Assembly: GCA_945619025.1 (NCBI GenBank)
Contig: CALZBJ010000005.1
Location: forward strand, 62,001 to 126,000
Length of the DNA stretch: 64,000 nucleotides
From: CALZBJ01 sp945619025
GTDB taxonomy: Bacteria; Pseudomonadota; Gammaproteobacteria; Cardiobacteriales; Wohlfahrtiimonadaceae
Direction of reading: 5' to 3'
The notes under the pieces are model-generated. The model was given only the letters and a program-made list of their open reading frames with translations. It made no database searches and was not told where the DNA came from. Shown here piece after piece: positions 1 to 9,097 of this stretch (position 1 is the first letter of the stretch; each line of letters starts with the position of its first letter). The position numbers were made by a program, and so were the translations under genes.

Positions 1-1
1 G

Positions 2-712
2 GGGTATTTAAGCATTCCTCGTCAGCGCGATCTCACCAATATCAATCCTGAAAGTGCCTATCTCTATTTTTGCGCCAACGAGACCATTAATGGGGTGGAG
101 TTCTGCTACGATATCGAAAATTCACCGATTCCGGTAGTAGCGGATATGAGCTCAAATATTCTCTCGCGCCGCATTGATGTGAGCAAATATGGCATGATTT
201 TCGCCGGTGCTCAGAAAAACATCGGGCCTGCGGGATTAACGATTGTGATTATCCGTGAAGATCTTCTTGGAAAAGCAAGTCCCTATACGCCGGATGTATT
301 TAATTATACGATCCAAAATGAAAAAGGCTCGATGCTCAATACGCCGCCCACATTTGCTATCTACTTAATGAATTTAGTCCTTCGTAAAGTGAAAGAGCGC
401 GGCGGTGTGGCTGCTATGGAAAAAGTGAATAACCGTAAAGCGGAACTTCTCTATAAAACCATTGACGAAAGCCATCTCTATCGCAATCCGGTGCATGTTG
501 ATGCACGCTCAAAAATGAACGTTCCTTTCATCTTAGCGGACGCGAAATATGATGCGCTCTTCCTAGAAAAAGCGAAAGAAAACAACCTTATCTATCTTGC
601 AGGGCACCGCTCAGTTGGGGGGATGCGTGCAAGTCTATATAACGCAATGCCGCTTGAAGGCGTGATTGCGCTCACAAACTTCATGAAAAAATTTGAGTTA
701 GACGTCCTATAA
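2..712 (+). CDS. serC: Phosphoserine aminotransferase (C-terminal part, 5' end outside window)
   Basis: PLP-dependent enzyme converting 3-phosphohydroxypyruvate and glutamate to phosphoserine and 2-oxoglutarate in serine and pyridoxine biosynthesis. The reading frame is open from base 2, so the start lies upstream. The visible part contains an NETINGVEF segment, a GAQKN segment holding the PLP-binding lysine, and the family C-terminal part RSVGGMRASLYNAMP that ends with a Gly-Met-Arg-Ala-Ser phosphate-binding region. The C-terminus looks complete. An intrinsic terminator follows, so serC ends its transcription unit. Confidence 0.95.
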   Translation, partial: GYLSIPRQRDLTNINPESAYLYFCANETINGVEFCYDIENSPIPVVADMSSNILSRRIDVSKYGMIFAGAQKNIGPAGLTIVIIREDLLGKASPYTPDVFNYTIQNEKGSMLNTPPTFAIYLMNLVLRKVKERGGVAAMEKVNNRKAELLYKTIDESHLYRNPVHVDARSKMNVPFILADAKYDALFLEKAKENNLIYLAGHRSVGGMRASLYNAMPLEGVIALTNFMKKFELDVL

Positions 713-753
713 TCTAAGATAGACTCAAATCGATTCAATATAGTCGAGATCGT

Positions 754-800
754 CCCGTTATAAAAATGCGTTAATATGACATTTTTGTAACGGGCTTTCT
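754..800 (+). terminator. Intrinsic terminator after serC
   Basis: Inverted repeat of 15 bases, 754-768 (CCCGTTATAAAAATG) against 780-794 (CATTTTTGTAACGGG), with one mismatch and an 11-base loop. A pyrimidine-rich CTTTCTTT follows. It sits 42 bases after the serC stop. Confidence 0.7.
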
Positions 801-970
801 TTGCTATAGACCCTCGTAAGAATCCGTTATAGATTCTTTTTTAAGCGATATTAATTTGAAATAGATGGTCGTATCGCTCAGAAAAGAATGGCATAATGCG
901 ACAGATGTTGATCTGAAAATCGACCAAAATTATTAATCTGTGTGTGAACGATCCGTAAAGTTGGGAAATA

Positions 971-3139
971 ATGAGAAAAAAACAGCCGATCATTTGGATT
1001 AAAGTCTTTGTCCTCTATCTATTGACGTGGTTTGCCGTCCAAAGTACGGCGCTTGCGGCGATTGAAGAGGATCTAATTCCGACCTATAAACAGCAGCGCA
1101 TCAGTGCCGCGCATTCGGTCGTTTTAACAAAATATCATTACAGTAAACTCCCCTTTGACGATAATCTCTCAATGCGGATTTACAATACCTATCTGCGTTC
1201 ACTCGATCCTCAGCGGGTCTTTTTTGTGAAGGCGGATATCGATGCCTTTAATAAGCATTCGCAATATTTTGACGATTATCTGCGCCGCTCTAATTTGATG
1301 GTGCCGTTTCAGATGTATGAGCAGCTCATTAAACGCATTGATGAGCGCACCGCATTTGTTGAAAATATCTTAAAAACGGAAGAATTTGATCTTGCGAGCA
1401 ATAAGAAAATCTATATTGACCGCAGTGAGCTTCCCTATGCGAAAGACCAAAAAGAGCTCGATAATATCTGGCGTGAGCGTCTGCAAAATGAGCTAATTAC
1501 GCTGATGGTTTCTGATAAAGACCGCACGTTAGAGGATGCCAAAGAGCGCCTTTTAAAGCGCTATAAAGTTCGCGGTGAGCGTTTAGCGCAAAATACCAAA
1601 GATGATATTTTCGATCTCTTTATGAATGTGGTCGCACGCAGTTTTGACCCGCATTCAGGCTACTATTCCGCCAAGCAGATGGAAGATTTTAACATCGGCA
1701 TGAGCCTATCTTTACAGGGGATCGGTACGGTGCTCCGTCAAGATGAAGATGCGGTTAAAATTATGGAGATTGTGCCGGGCGGCCCTGCGGATTTAACCAA
1801 ACAATTGAACGTTGCTGATGAAATTATTGGCATTGCTCAAGGCGATAATGGTGAATTTATGGATATCGCCGGCCTTCGTCTTGATAAAGTCGTCGATAAG
1901 ATTCGCGGTAAAAAAGGGACGGTGGTGCGCCTGCAAATTTTAGGCAATAAAGGCAAAGGCCCTGAAAAAATTGTTCGCATTGTGCGCGATACCGTCAAAC
2001 TCGACAAGCAAGCGGCAAAATCTGAGATTAAAACCGTGTTATCAGAAAAGGCCGTTAAACCTGCCAGTGTAGAAGTAGGTACCGGCAAAGCAGAAGTGCT
2101 CGAGAATGAAGACAAATCAAATGAGAGCGGCGTCTATCGCATTGGTGTGATTACGCTTCCTACGTTCTATAGCGACTTTGAAGGCAATCATCAAGGGAAA
2201 AAAGATTACCGCAGTACGACTCGCGATGTAAAAAATCTGCTTGCTAAAATGCAAAAAGAAGCGCCGATTGATGGCTTAATTATCGACCTACGCGGCAATG
2301 GTGGAGGCTCTTTGCAAGAGGTGATCGATCTATCATCCATCTTCTTAAAAGATCCGCATAAAACCATCGTGCAGACGCGCAATTTTGATGGACGGATTGA
2401 GTTACAAAAAAGCTCGAATGATAAACAGCTTTACGATGGGCCACTATTAGTGATGACCGATCGTTTAAGTGCCTCTGCAAGTGAGATTTTTGCCGGCAGT
2501 ATGCAAGACCAAGGGCGCGCCATTATCGCGGGATCGACTACCTTTGGAAAAGGGACTGTACAGACAATGCTCAATCTTGAAGCACTGCTCTCTAAAACAG
2601 AAAAGCCGGGGCAAAGTAAAGTTACCATCGCAACCTTTTATCGCGCGAGCGGTGAAACAACGCAAGAGAAAGGGGTGGTGCCGGATATCGAATTCCCAAG
2701 CCTATATGATCCCCAAGAGATTGGCGAGGCGAAAGAGCATTACGTGCTGCCGTGGGATCGCATTAAACCTGCATCCGATTATCGTCCCGATGTGATTGAG
2801 AATTTAGCGATTTTAAAAGCGAAAAGTCGTGAGCGATTTGAGAGTAATGAGCGTAATATCCTCTTTAAAAAGCAAGCGGATAATCTCTATGAGCAGTGGC
2901 GCACCAAGAAAATTTCGCTCAATTTAGAAGCGCGCAAAAAAGAATTACGAGACAAGGAGCGAGTGGTCTTAAAACGCCAAAATCGCCTGCGTGAACTCTA
3001 TGGATATAAGGCGCTGACCTTAGAAGAGTTCAAAAATGAAGATGGCACCTATTCAGATCTAATCGAGAAGACCAAAGTGGATGTGCTCCTTGACGAAGCG
3101 GTGGAAATCCTCCGTGATTATATTGATTTAACCAAATAG
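971..3139 (+). CDS. prc: Tail-specific carboxy-terminal processing protease Prc (Tsp)
   Basis: Periplasmic S41-family protease that degrades proteins with nonpolar C-termini and processes envelope proteins. 722 residues, the usual length for the long Prc form. Residues 1-30 form a signal peptide with a hydrophobic core ending in ALA. An N-terminal helical region is followed by a PDZ domain (about 240-330) and the S41 catalytic domain. The Ser-Lys catalytic set is visible as S502 in SASASE, D513 in MQDQG and K527 in TFGKGTVQ, spaced as in E. coli Prc. A charged C-terminal region rich in Lys/Arg/Glu matches the DUF3340-type tail. mnmA begins 12 bases downstream, so both are probably co-transcribed. 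Confidence 0.95.
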   Translation: MRKKQPIIWIKVFVLYLLTWFAVQSTALAAIEEDLIPTYKQQRISAAHSVVLTKYHYSKLPFDDNLSMRIYNTYLRSLDPQRVFFVKADIDAFNKHSQYFDDYLRRSNLMVPFQMYEQLIKRIDERTAFVENILKTEEFDLASNKKIYIDRSELPYAKDQKELDNIWRERLQNELITLMVSDKDRTLEDAKERLLKRYKVRGERLAQNTKDDIFDLFMNVVARSFDPHSGYYSAKQMEDFNIGMSLSLQGIGTVLRQDEDAVKIMEIVPGGPADLTKQLNVADEIIGIAQGDNGEFMDIAGLRLDKVVDKIRGKKGTVVRLQILGNKGKGPEKIVRIVRDTVKLDKQAAKSEIKTVLSEKAVKPASVEVGTGKAEVLENEDKSNESGVYRIGVITLPTFYSDFEGNHQGKKDYRSTTRDVKNLLAKMQKEAPIDGLIIDLRGNGGGSLQEVIDLSSIFLKDPHKTIVQTRNFDGRIELQKSSNDKQLYDGPLLVMTDRLSASASEIFAGSMQDQGRAIIAGSTTFGKGTVQTMLNLEALLSKTEKPGQSKVTIATFYRASGETTQEKGVVPDIEFPSLYDPQEIGEAKEHYVLPWDRIKPASDYRPDVIENLAILKAKSRERFESNERNILFKKQADNLYEQWRTKKISLNLEARKKELRDKERVVLKRQNRLRELYGYKALTLEEFKNEDGTYSDLIEKTKVDVLLDEAVEILRDYIDLTK

Positions 3140-3151
3140 TAGTTGTTGAAA

Positions 3152-4252
3152 ATGGAAAATGTAAAAGGAAAACGAGTCATCGTTGGGATGTCCGGCGGTG
3201 TGGATTCATCGGTTGCGGCCTATCTGTTAAAAGAGGCGGGCGCCGATGTGCATGGCGTCTTTATGAAGAATTGGGAAGAGGAATTCGACCAAGGTTACTG
3301 TACCGCAGAAGAGGATTTGCAGGATGCAAAAGCGGTTTGTGAAACCTTAGATATTCCGCTTCACACGGTCAACTTTGCGAAAAACTATAAAGAGCGCGTT
3401 TTTGCCTACTTTATTGAGACGCTAAAAGATGGCCTAACCCCAAATCCCGATGTGCTCTGTAATAAAGAGATCAAATTTAAAGCGTTCTTAGATTACGCCT
3501 ATGAATTTGGCGCAGATCTTATCGCAACCGGGCATTATACCCGCGTTAAACGCGATGATGAGCAGACCTATCTGTTAAAAGGGCTCGATGATAATAAAGA
3601 TCAGAGCTATTTTCTCCATCTTTTAAATCAAGAACAGCTTAAAAATGCCGTTTTTCCTATCGGCGATTACGATAAAAAAGAGGTGCGTCGCATTGCGCTT
3701 GAGCACGAGCTTGTCACCTTTGATAAGAAGGATTCTACCGGTATCTGCTTTATTGGTGAGCGGGATTTCACCGATTTTATTATGCAATATCTCCCTACGC
3801 ACCCCGGCAAAATGCGCACGCCTGAAGGGGAAGTGGTGGCGGAGCATCAAGGGCTAGCATTTTATACCATCGGGCAACGTCAAGGACTAGGCATTGGTGG
3901 GCGTAAAGATTCAAGTGGCGAGCCATGGTTTGTCGCTGATAAAGATATCGAAAAGAACGAGCTGATCGTGGTGCAAGGGGATCATCCTTATCTCTATGGT
4001 ATGGCGCTCACGGCGCGGGATCTCCATTGGATTGCCAAATACGATATGGCGAGCATTAATGAGGGCTTAAAAGCGAAGATTCGTTATCGTCAAAAAGATG
4101 AGCCTTGTCAGATTGAGTTTTTAGAAAGTGGTAAGATTAAGGTCGTCTTTGATAATCCTCAGCGCGCGATTACTCCTGGGCAATCGATCGTTTTCTATAA
4201 AGAGGATGTCTGTCTTGGCGGTGCGGTGATTGAAGGAAAATGTGACGCATAA
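3152..4252 (+). CDS. mnmA: tRNA 2-thiouridylase MnmA
   Basis: Thiolates U34 of Lys, Glu and Gln tRNAs using sulfur relayed by the Tus system. The PP-loop SGGVDS lies at residues 14-19. The two catalytic cysteines are visible as C103 in VLCNKE and C199 in TGICFIGERDF, and the C-terminal beta-barrel domain is complete. The frame also opens with TTG codons at 3143 and 3146. I chose ATG 3152 because MENVKGKRVIVGMSGG is the normal family start; no strong ribosome site is seen for either, which would fit coupling to prc. Confidence 0.95.
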   Translation: MENVKGKRVIVGMSGGVDSSVAAYLLKEAGADVHGVFMKNWEEEFDQGYCTAEEDLQDAKAVCETLDIPLHTVNFAKNYKERVFAYFIETLKDGLTPNPDVLCNKEIKFKAFLDYAYEFGADLIATGHYTRVKRDDEQTYLLKGLDDNKDQSYFLHLLNQEQLKNAVFPIGDYDKKEVRRIALEHELVTFDKKDSTGICFIGERDFTDFIMQYLPTHPGKMRTPEGEVVAEHQGLAFYTIGQRQGLGIGGRKDSSGEPWFVADKDIEKNELIVVQGDHPYLYGMALTARDLHWIAKYDMASINEGLKAKIRYRQKDEPCQIEFLESGKIKVVFDNPQRAITPGQSIVFYKEDVCLGGAVIEGKCDA

Positions 4253-4304
4253 GCAGATCGTGCCAATATTAAATCGTTATCAATAACGTAAATTAAATTG
4301 AGCG

Positions 4305-4344
4305 GAGGGTGCATTCAAACGGGTGCGCTCTCTATTATTTTTTA
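4305..4344 (+). terminator. Intrinsic terminator after mnmA
   Basis: GAGGGTGCA (4305-4313) pairs with TGCGCTCTC (4324-4332) through nine pairs including two G-U wobbles, followed by TATTATTTTTT. A separate small palindrome, CGTTAT-CA-ATAACG, lies at 4275-4288. Confidence 0.55.
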
Positions 4345-4369
4345 GATGTGAAACCTGAGGACAAAAAGG

Positions 4370-5782
4370 ATGAGCGACAGTAACGCGCCTGCATTAGAAC
4401 GTGGGCTTAAAAATCGTCACATTCAGATGATCGCACTCGGCGGTGCCATTGGAACGGGGTTATTCTACGGATCGGCGAAGTCGATTGCGCTGGTAGGCCC
4501 CGCTATTTTATTGGCGTACTTGCTCGGCGGAATGGTGATCTATCTGATCATGTCGATGATGGGAGAGATGTCCACCCACGAGCCGGTTGCCGGCGCATTT
4601 AGCCACTTTTCATATAAATATTGGGGCGAATTCCCGGGCTTTTTAGCCGGTTGGAACTACTGGTTTCTCTATATTTTAGTGAGCATGGCGGAGCTATCGG
4701 TTATCGGGCTCTACTTGCAGGAATGGTTTGGGCTAACGCCGTGGATTACATCGCTCGTCACCTTAGTGATTATTACCTCGGTTAATCTGTTGTCGATCCG
4801 CATTTATGGTGAATTTGAGTTCTGGTTTGCCTTTATTAAAGTCTTTGCCATTGTGCTATTAATCGGGCTTGGGCTCTATCTGATCGGGAAGGATTCACTT
4901 CTTGGGAATACCGGTACTGAGTCAATGGTGAGCCTATCGAATCTTTGGCGCTTAGAGGGTGGATTTATGCCCTTTGGGATTAAAGAATTTTTGCTCTCGC
5001 TTGTGATCGTGATGTTCTCCTTTGGCGGAACTGAGCTGATCGGGATTACTGCCGCAGAAGCTGATGACCCAAAAACCAGTATCCCCAAAGCAATTCGACA
5101 AGTGATTTGGCGGATTTTACTCTTTTATGTGCTCTCGATTGCGGTGATTATGGTGCTTGTGCCATGGAATGAGATTGGCGAACAAGGCAGCCCCTTTGTG
5201 GTAATCTTCCAGAAAATGGGCTTAGGGGTAATTACGCTCTCAAATGGTTCTGAAATTAGCGTTCCCGCGGTCTTCTTTGGGCTTGTGGTCTTTACCGCCG
5301 CGATCTCGGTTTACAATAGCGGAATTTATAGTAATGGACGGATGCTCTACGGGCTCGCCGAGCAGGGCAATGCGCCGAAAGTCTTTATGAAGCTCAATCG
5401 CAATCGCGCGCCATTTATCGGGATTCTGTTTTCATCATTCTGTACGCTTATTGCGGTCGCAGTAAACTTCCTCATTCCCGATGGGGCGTTTATGCATATT
5501 ATGTCGGTGGCAACGGCGGCGGCGACCATCACTTGGGGACTCATTGTTCTGGTGCAATATCGTTTCCGTAAAGCGATTAATCAGGAGGGCATCGAGCTCT
5601 CATTTAAAGCGCCTTTTTATCCCTTTAGTAATATTTTCTGCTTAGCATTTTTAGGGCTCCTCTTTGTGATGATGACCCAAATGGATTCGATGAAATATGC
5701 AGCTTACGTGATTCCGGCGTGGGTGATTTTGCTCTATATCGGCTTTTTAATCCGTAAAGGATTGCAGAAACGACGCGGTTAA
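4370..5782 (+). CDS. Amino acid permease, APC superfamily (AAT family)
   Basis: Inner-membrane amino acid:proton symporter. 470 residues with about 12 hydrophobic segments. The N-terminus LKNRHIQMIALGGAIGTGLFYGS is the family signature: TM1 begins with the unwound GGAIGTG substrate-binding motif. The EAxDPxxSIPKAI loop (AAEADDPKTSIPKAIRQ) after TM6 is also typical. Members of this branch carry aromatic amino acids, GABA, proline, lysine or asparagine; the sequence alone does not let me choose. The ATG is preceded by a purine stretch (gacaaaaagg). The gene is flanked by terminators and is probably monocistronic. Confidence 0.9.
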   Translation: MSDSNAPALERGLKNRHIQMIALGGAIGTGLFYGSAKSIALVGPAILLAYLLGGMVIYLIMSMMGEMSTHEPVAGAFSHFSYKYWGEFPGFLAGWNYWFLYILVSMAELSVIGLYLQEWFGLTPWITSLVTLVIITSVNLLSIRIYGEFEFWFAFIKVFAIVLLIGLGLYLIGKDSLLGNTGTESMVSLSNLWRLEGGFMPFGIKEFLLSLVIVMFSFGGTELIGITAAEADDPKTSIPKAIRQVIWRILLFYVLSIAVIMVLVPWNEIGEQGSPFVVIFQKMGLGVITLSNGSEISVPAVFFGLVVFTAAISVYNSGIYSNGRMLYGLAEQGNAPKVFMKLNRNRAPFIGILFSSFCTLIAVAVNFLIPDGAFMHIMSVATAAATITWGLIVLVQYRFRKAINQEGIELSFKAPFYPFSNIFCLAFLGLLFVMMTQMDSMKYAAYVIPAWVILLYIGFLIRKGLQKRRG

Positions 5783-5811
5783 TCTAAGCGTTATAGAGTC
5801 ATTCATTAATA

Positions 5812-5866
5812 AACCTTCCTGATTCACCACATTAATTTACGATGGGTGGCAGGGAGGTTTTTTATT
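5812..5866 (+). terminator. Intrinsic terminator after the amino acid permease
   Basis: AACCTTCCT (5812-5820) pairs with AGGGAGGTT (5851-5859, one G-U), with an inner CACC/GGTG helix, followed by TTTTTATT. Confidence 0.8.
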
Positions 5867-5955
5867 GCATGGTAATCTAAAAAAGGATCAATATGGGGGA
5901 TTAAACAAACATCTTAACTATTTATAGAATGATTGGGTCCTGCGTAAGATTGAGC

Positions 5956-5971
5956 GTTATCAAACGATAAC
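5956..5971. other. Short inverted repeat in the 322-base gap before the SDR gene
   Basis: GTTATC-AAAC-GATAAC is a perfect 6-base inverted repeat about 35 bases upstream of the predicted promoter. It could be a regulator site, but it matches no operator that I know. The rest of the gap (5867-5955) shows nothing recognisable. Confidence 0.25.
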
Positions 5972-5991
5972 TTGATTCTTTTTACCTCATC

Positions 5992-6019
5992 TTTACATAG
6001 TCATAAAATTCGATATGAT
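5992..6019 (+). promoter_or_regulatory. Sigma70-type promoter of the SDR gene
   Basis: TTTACA (5992-5997), a 16-base spacer and TATGAT (6014-6019). The predicted transcript starts near 6026, leaving a leader of about 80 bases before the ATG at 6105. Confidence 0.55.
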
Positions 6020-6104
6020 GAGGCTAGGCGTTAGGCTTTTATCAGTTCTAACATTCTTTTTATACATATTTTGACTCAAAGAGTCATATTAGTAGGAGAG
6101 ATCG

Positions 6105-6863
6105 ATGTTTAGTTTAAAGACTCAAGTTGCACTTATCACAGGCGGCGCAAATGGAATTGGTAAAGGGATCGCAAACGTGCTCGCAAAAGCGGGTGCGAAG
6201 GTGATTATCGCAGATATTGATACAAAAGCAGGTGAAGAGGCGGCGAAAGAATTAAAAGGCGAGTTCGTTGAGCTCGATGTCACCAATAAAGCGCGCGTTA
6301 ATGAGGTGATTAATGCGATTGATGAAGAGTATGGTCGTCTTGATATTCTCTGCTCAAATACCGGAATTTTCCCGCAGGCAACGCTTGAAGAGATGACGGA
6401 AGAGGATTGGGATTTGATGAATAATGTCAATCTTAAAGGCACCTTTTTCGTGGTTCAAGCGGCGCTTAAAGTGATGAAGAAAAATAATTACGGCCGCGTT
6501 GTGATCACTTCATCCATTACCGGCGCGGTAACAGGTTTCCCTGGTTGGGCCCATTATGGTGCAACGAAAGCGGGGCAGCTTGGATTTATGCGAAGTGCTG
6601 CGCTTGAATATGCGAAATATGGTATTACCGTCAATGCGGTGCAACCGGGCAATATTCTCACCGATGGGTTAAAAGCTCAAGGGGAAACTTATCTTGCACA
6701 GCAGCGCGCGATTATTCCAACTCATAAACTCGGTACGCCGGAAGATATCGGGTATGCCGCATGCTTCTTAGCGTCAAGTCGCGCGGGATTTATCACTGGC
6801 CAAACCATTATTGTCGATGGTGGGCAAATTCTCCCTGAATCCCCTGAAGCGATTATGGAATAA
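6105..6863 (+). CDS. SDR-family NAD(P)-dependent oxidoreductase (FabG/UcpA-like)
   Basis: 252-residue classical short-chain dehydrogenase. The nucleotide-binding TGGANGIG motif is at residues 12-19, the catalytic Ser near 137 in TSSITG, and YGATK supplies Y151 and K155. The usual NNAG motif is SNTG here (residues 84-87). The C-terminus VDGGQILPES resembles E. coli UcpA (sulfate permease neighbour, function poorly known) more than FabG. D37 after the second strand (IIADID) suggests NAD(H) preference. The substrate cannot be told from sequence. The ribosome site TAGGAGAG precedes the ATG. No fatty acid genes lie nearby, so a housekeeping FabG is unlikely. Confidence 0.85.
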   Translation: MFSLKTQVALITGGANGIGKGIANVLAKAGAKVIIADIDTKAGEEAAKELKGEFVELDVTNKARVNEVINAIDEEYGRLDILCSNTGIFPQATLEEMTEEDWDLMNNVNLKGTFFVVQAALKVMKKNNYGRVVITSSITGAVTGFPGWAHYGATKAGQLGFMRSAALEYAKYGITVNAVQPGNILTDGLKAQGETYLAQQRAIIPTHKLGTPEDIGYAACFLASSRAGFITGQTIIVDGGQILPESPEAIME

Positions 6864-6935
6864 GATAGAGATCATATAGCGAGGTTTATCGTCAACATTA
6901 TTATCATATGGTGATGAACTGTAGATCAATCATTA

Positions 6936-6964
6936 AACCAGTGCCGTTGCGCTGGTTTTTTATT
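6936..6964 (+). terminator. Intrinsic terminator after the SDR gene
   Basis: AACCAGTGC (6936-6944) pairs with GCGCTGGTT (6949-6957) across a CGTT loop with one G-U pair, followed by TTTTTATT. Confidence 0.85.
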
Positions 6965-7037
6965 ATCAAACTATTTTTTGTGATATTGTTAAGCATTAAG
7001 CCTATGATTTATGGGCGGGTATAGACGAAGAGGCGTT

Positions 7038-7652
7038 ATGAGCTACGATCGTAAAAAACGAATTTTAAAGATTATTGGGATATTTAGCGCGCTGTTGGTG
7101 ATTGCGATCATTCTCGACGCAATTTTGAGTCATCGTGATTATCGTGATCGGCACGGGGCGATTCCCTTTAGCATTGAAACGGATGAGGTGTTTGTGCCAA
7201 CGCCGGTGCAATTTTGGCCGATTGATGATGTCGATAGCTTGCAACTTGGCAGCTCTGCACTGTCGTTTTATCGTAATTTATTTACCGAAGAAGCGCTCTC
7301 TAAGCAGATATTAGAGGAGGGAGAAACGCACGCCGCGTTTGTTTCCATCGAGCTTAATATGGGGATTCATGTGGGGACGTATCAATTTAAGGAAGCGAAA
7401 ACGCCGGAGGATTTTTATGACTCTGTCGGGCGCGCACTTTTCCCCGAGGAGTTCTCGCAGAAAACCCAAGAGGGGGGCGATGTGATTACCGCCGATAGTT
7501 GGCGATTGATCAATATTGATCGGGTTGAGGTATGCCGTTATCATCCCGTTAATTATTACCGGGGAATGGTGAAGGTCTGTATCTCAAGCGGTCACGATCG
7601 CGGGAAAGAGATCGATCAAATTTTCTCTAAAATTCAGTTTAAATCGCTCTAA
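7038..7652 (+). CDS. Membrane-anchored protein of unknown function
   Basis: 204 residues from the ATG at 7038. I do not recognise the family. After a basic N-terminus (SYDRKKR) there is one transmembrane segment at about residues 10-28, and the remaining 175 residues would be periplasmic. There are two cysteines in the C-terminal part (VCRYH and KVCIS) that could form a disulfide. The frame extends upstream to an ATG at 7011, but AGAGG sits 4 bases before ATG 7038 and a weak -10 (TATGAT, 7003-7008) overlaps the upstream start, so the shorter form is preferred. Monocistronic between two terminators. Confidence 0.6.
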   Translation: MSYDRKKRILKIIGIFSALLVIAIILDAILSHRDYRDRHGAIPFSIETDEVFVPTPVQFWPIDDVDSLQLGSSALSFYRNLFTEEALSKQILEEGETHAAFVSIELNMGIHVGTYQFKEAKTPEDFYDSVGRALFPEEFSQKTQEGGDVITADSWRLINIDRVEVCRYHPVNYYRGMVKVCISSGHDRGKEIDQIFSKIQFKSL

Positions 7653-7673
7653 GGGTTATAAAAAGCACTCATA

Positions 7674-7721
7674 AAAAAGCTCGCTGACTCTCTTTAATGA
7701 GGAGAAACCAGCGAGCTTTTT
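7674..7721. terminator. Bidirectional terminator between convergent genes
   Basis: AAAAAGCTCGCTG (7674-7686) and CAGCGAGCTTTTT (7709-7721) form a perfect 13-base inverted repeat with A and T tracts on the two sides, so it serves both the + gene ending at 7652 and the - gene ending at 7753. Confidence 0.9.
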
Positions 7722-7752
7722 CTTATCGATTGATGAGAATGAACCAAGGATC

Positions 7753-8400
7753 TTATTTATTATTAAAATAGTCCACTAAAAACGCATGGAAATCATCGAC
7801 GCTTTGCGATCCGGCAATGGCCGATTCATTATCAATCACGAAAAATGGCACGCTTGAGATATTCATCTGGTGCGCCAATTTCTCATCATCGCGGACATTG
7901 TTGGCGTACTTTTCACTTTCAAGCGCTTCTTTAAAGGCATTGGCATCAAGTTCAACCGCTTTTGCGATCTCAACGAGTGTGGCATCATCGGCTAAATTAA
8001 GCCCTTTTGAGAGATAGCCATCAAAGAGCGCGCGCGATACTTGAATGGTTTTTTTCGGCTCATTATCCATGGTGTAATGAAGGAGCTGATGTGCTTTAAA
8101 GGTATTGGTAGGAACGATTTTATCGTAATCAAAATCAAGCCCATATTGATTGGCGATAGAAGTCGCACGGCGGGCGAGGGCTTTAGCGCGTTGCAGGCTT
8201 GAATTGTACTTTTCAGCAAGCTGTTCATAGGCCGTTTGCTCCGTGTAATTCGGCGCATCAGGGGTGAGCTCATAGCTACGGAAATAGAGTTGAATCTCTT
8301 TTTGTTGTTCAGGGGTTAAACGGGTGATCGCCATCTCTAAATTGTGCTTTCCAATGAAGCAAAATGGGCAGGCAAAGTCAGACCAAATTTGAATCAACAT
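7753..8400 (-). CDS. DsbA-family thioredoxin-fold oxidoreductase, FrnE-like
   Basis: 215 residues, cytoplasmic (no signal peptide). The N-terminus MLIQIWSDFACPFCFIG places a CPFC redox motif at C11-C14, as in FrnE/YwbO proteins. A helical insert (about 40-150) precedes the cis-proline segment ISSVPFF and the final strand region. Related proteins act as cytoplasmic disulfide isomerases in stress tolerance; the substrate here is unknown. A ribosome site GGAGAG precedes the ATG by 7 bases. Divergently transcribed from the acetyltransferase at 8550. Confidence 0.85.
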   Translation of the reverse strand: MLIQIWSDFACPFCFIGKHNLEMAITRLTPEQQKEIQLYFRSYELTPDAPNYTEQTAYEQLAEKYNSSLQRAKALARRATSIANQYGLDFDYDKIVPTNTFKAHQLLHYTMDNEPKKTIQVSRALFDGYLSKGLNLADDATLVEIAKAVELDANAFKEALESEKYANNVRDDEKLAHQMNISSVPFFVIDNESAIAGSQSVDDFHAFLVDYFNNK

Positions 8401-8480
8401 CGTTATGCTCTCCGGTTTAATAAATGAGTCATTATACTATGATTTAAACTAAATGTACCGCGTAAAAATTGCCGACAATC

Positions 8481-8509
8481 TTGACAGATTTTTATTATAT
8501 CAGTAATAA
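8481..8509 (+). promoter_or_regulatory. Consensus sigma70 promoter of the GNAT gene
   Basis: Perfect -35 TTGACA (8481-8486), 17-base spacer and TAATAA (8504-8509). The promoter lies inside the N-terminal extension of the longest open frame (8469), which argues that translation starts at 8550. Confidence 0.75.
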
Positions 8510-8549
8510 TTATAGGGTGATTTTTATGGATGAACCGGAGGTAAATACG

Positions 8550-8993
8550 ATGGCCTATGCAATTATAGAAGCCCGTCAAAACGATCTATTTGCATTATCG
8601 TGCATTTGGGAAGCATCGGCGCGAATGTTCCAGAATTATCTGTCGGAGACAGAGTTTGAAACCCGTCGTAATGAGATTTTAGAGAGTAATTTTAAAGATT
8701 TAACCCTGCGCGTATATAAAATTGAAGAGGAGATTGTGGGTTTTATCGGCGTGCAATCGGGGTGTCTTGTTAAACATTATATGTCGCCGAAATACCATGG
8801 TAGAGGCATTGGGAAGGCGCTGCTTGCCTACGCGATTGGCGAGCTTGGCGTTGTCGATATTCGAGTCGATGAGAAAAATAAAACGGCGATCGATTTTTAT
8901 CTATGCCACGGCTTTCGTGAAAAATCGCGCACCGATGCGGAGCGTTATGCCGATGAAGAGGCGGGGATTTTGTATCTCACCTTTGCCGGTTAA
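8550..8993 (+). CDS. GNAT-family N-acetyltransferase
   Basis: 147 residues from ATG 8550, chosen because GGAGG lies 8 bases upstream and because the promoter overlaps the longer frame starting at 8469. The acetyl-CoA-binding motif A is seen in HGRGIGKALLAYA (preceded by VKHYMSPKY), followed by VDEKNKTAIDFYLCHGF, the typical motif B strand and helix of small-molecule or protein acetyltransferases of the YjaB/ElaA-like type. The acceptor substrate cannot be predicted. Confidence 0.85.
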   Translation: MAYAIIEARQNDLFALSCIWEASARMFQNYLSETEFETRRNEILESNFKDLTLRVYKIEEEIVGFIGVQSGCLVKHYMSPKYHGRGIGKALLAYAIGELGVVDIRVDEKNKTAIDFYLCHGFREKSRTDAERYADEEAGILYLTFAG

Positions 8994-9097
8994 CGGGGGC
9001 AAAACTTAAACGCCTTATGAACCTTCATGATATGATTAATGTCGCTATCCATCCGTACACGAAAGTAGTACAACAACAATAATAAGAAGGAGAGACT

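Noticed and set aside
8469..8549. Longer GNAT protein starting at 8469
   Set aside because: A consensus TTGACA-N17-TAATAA promoter lies inside this stretch and GGAGG lies 8 bases before ATG 8550.
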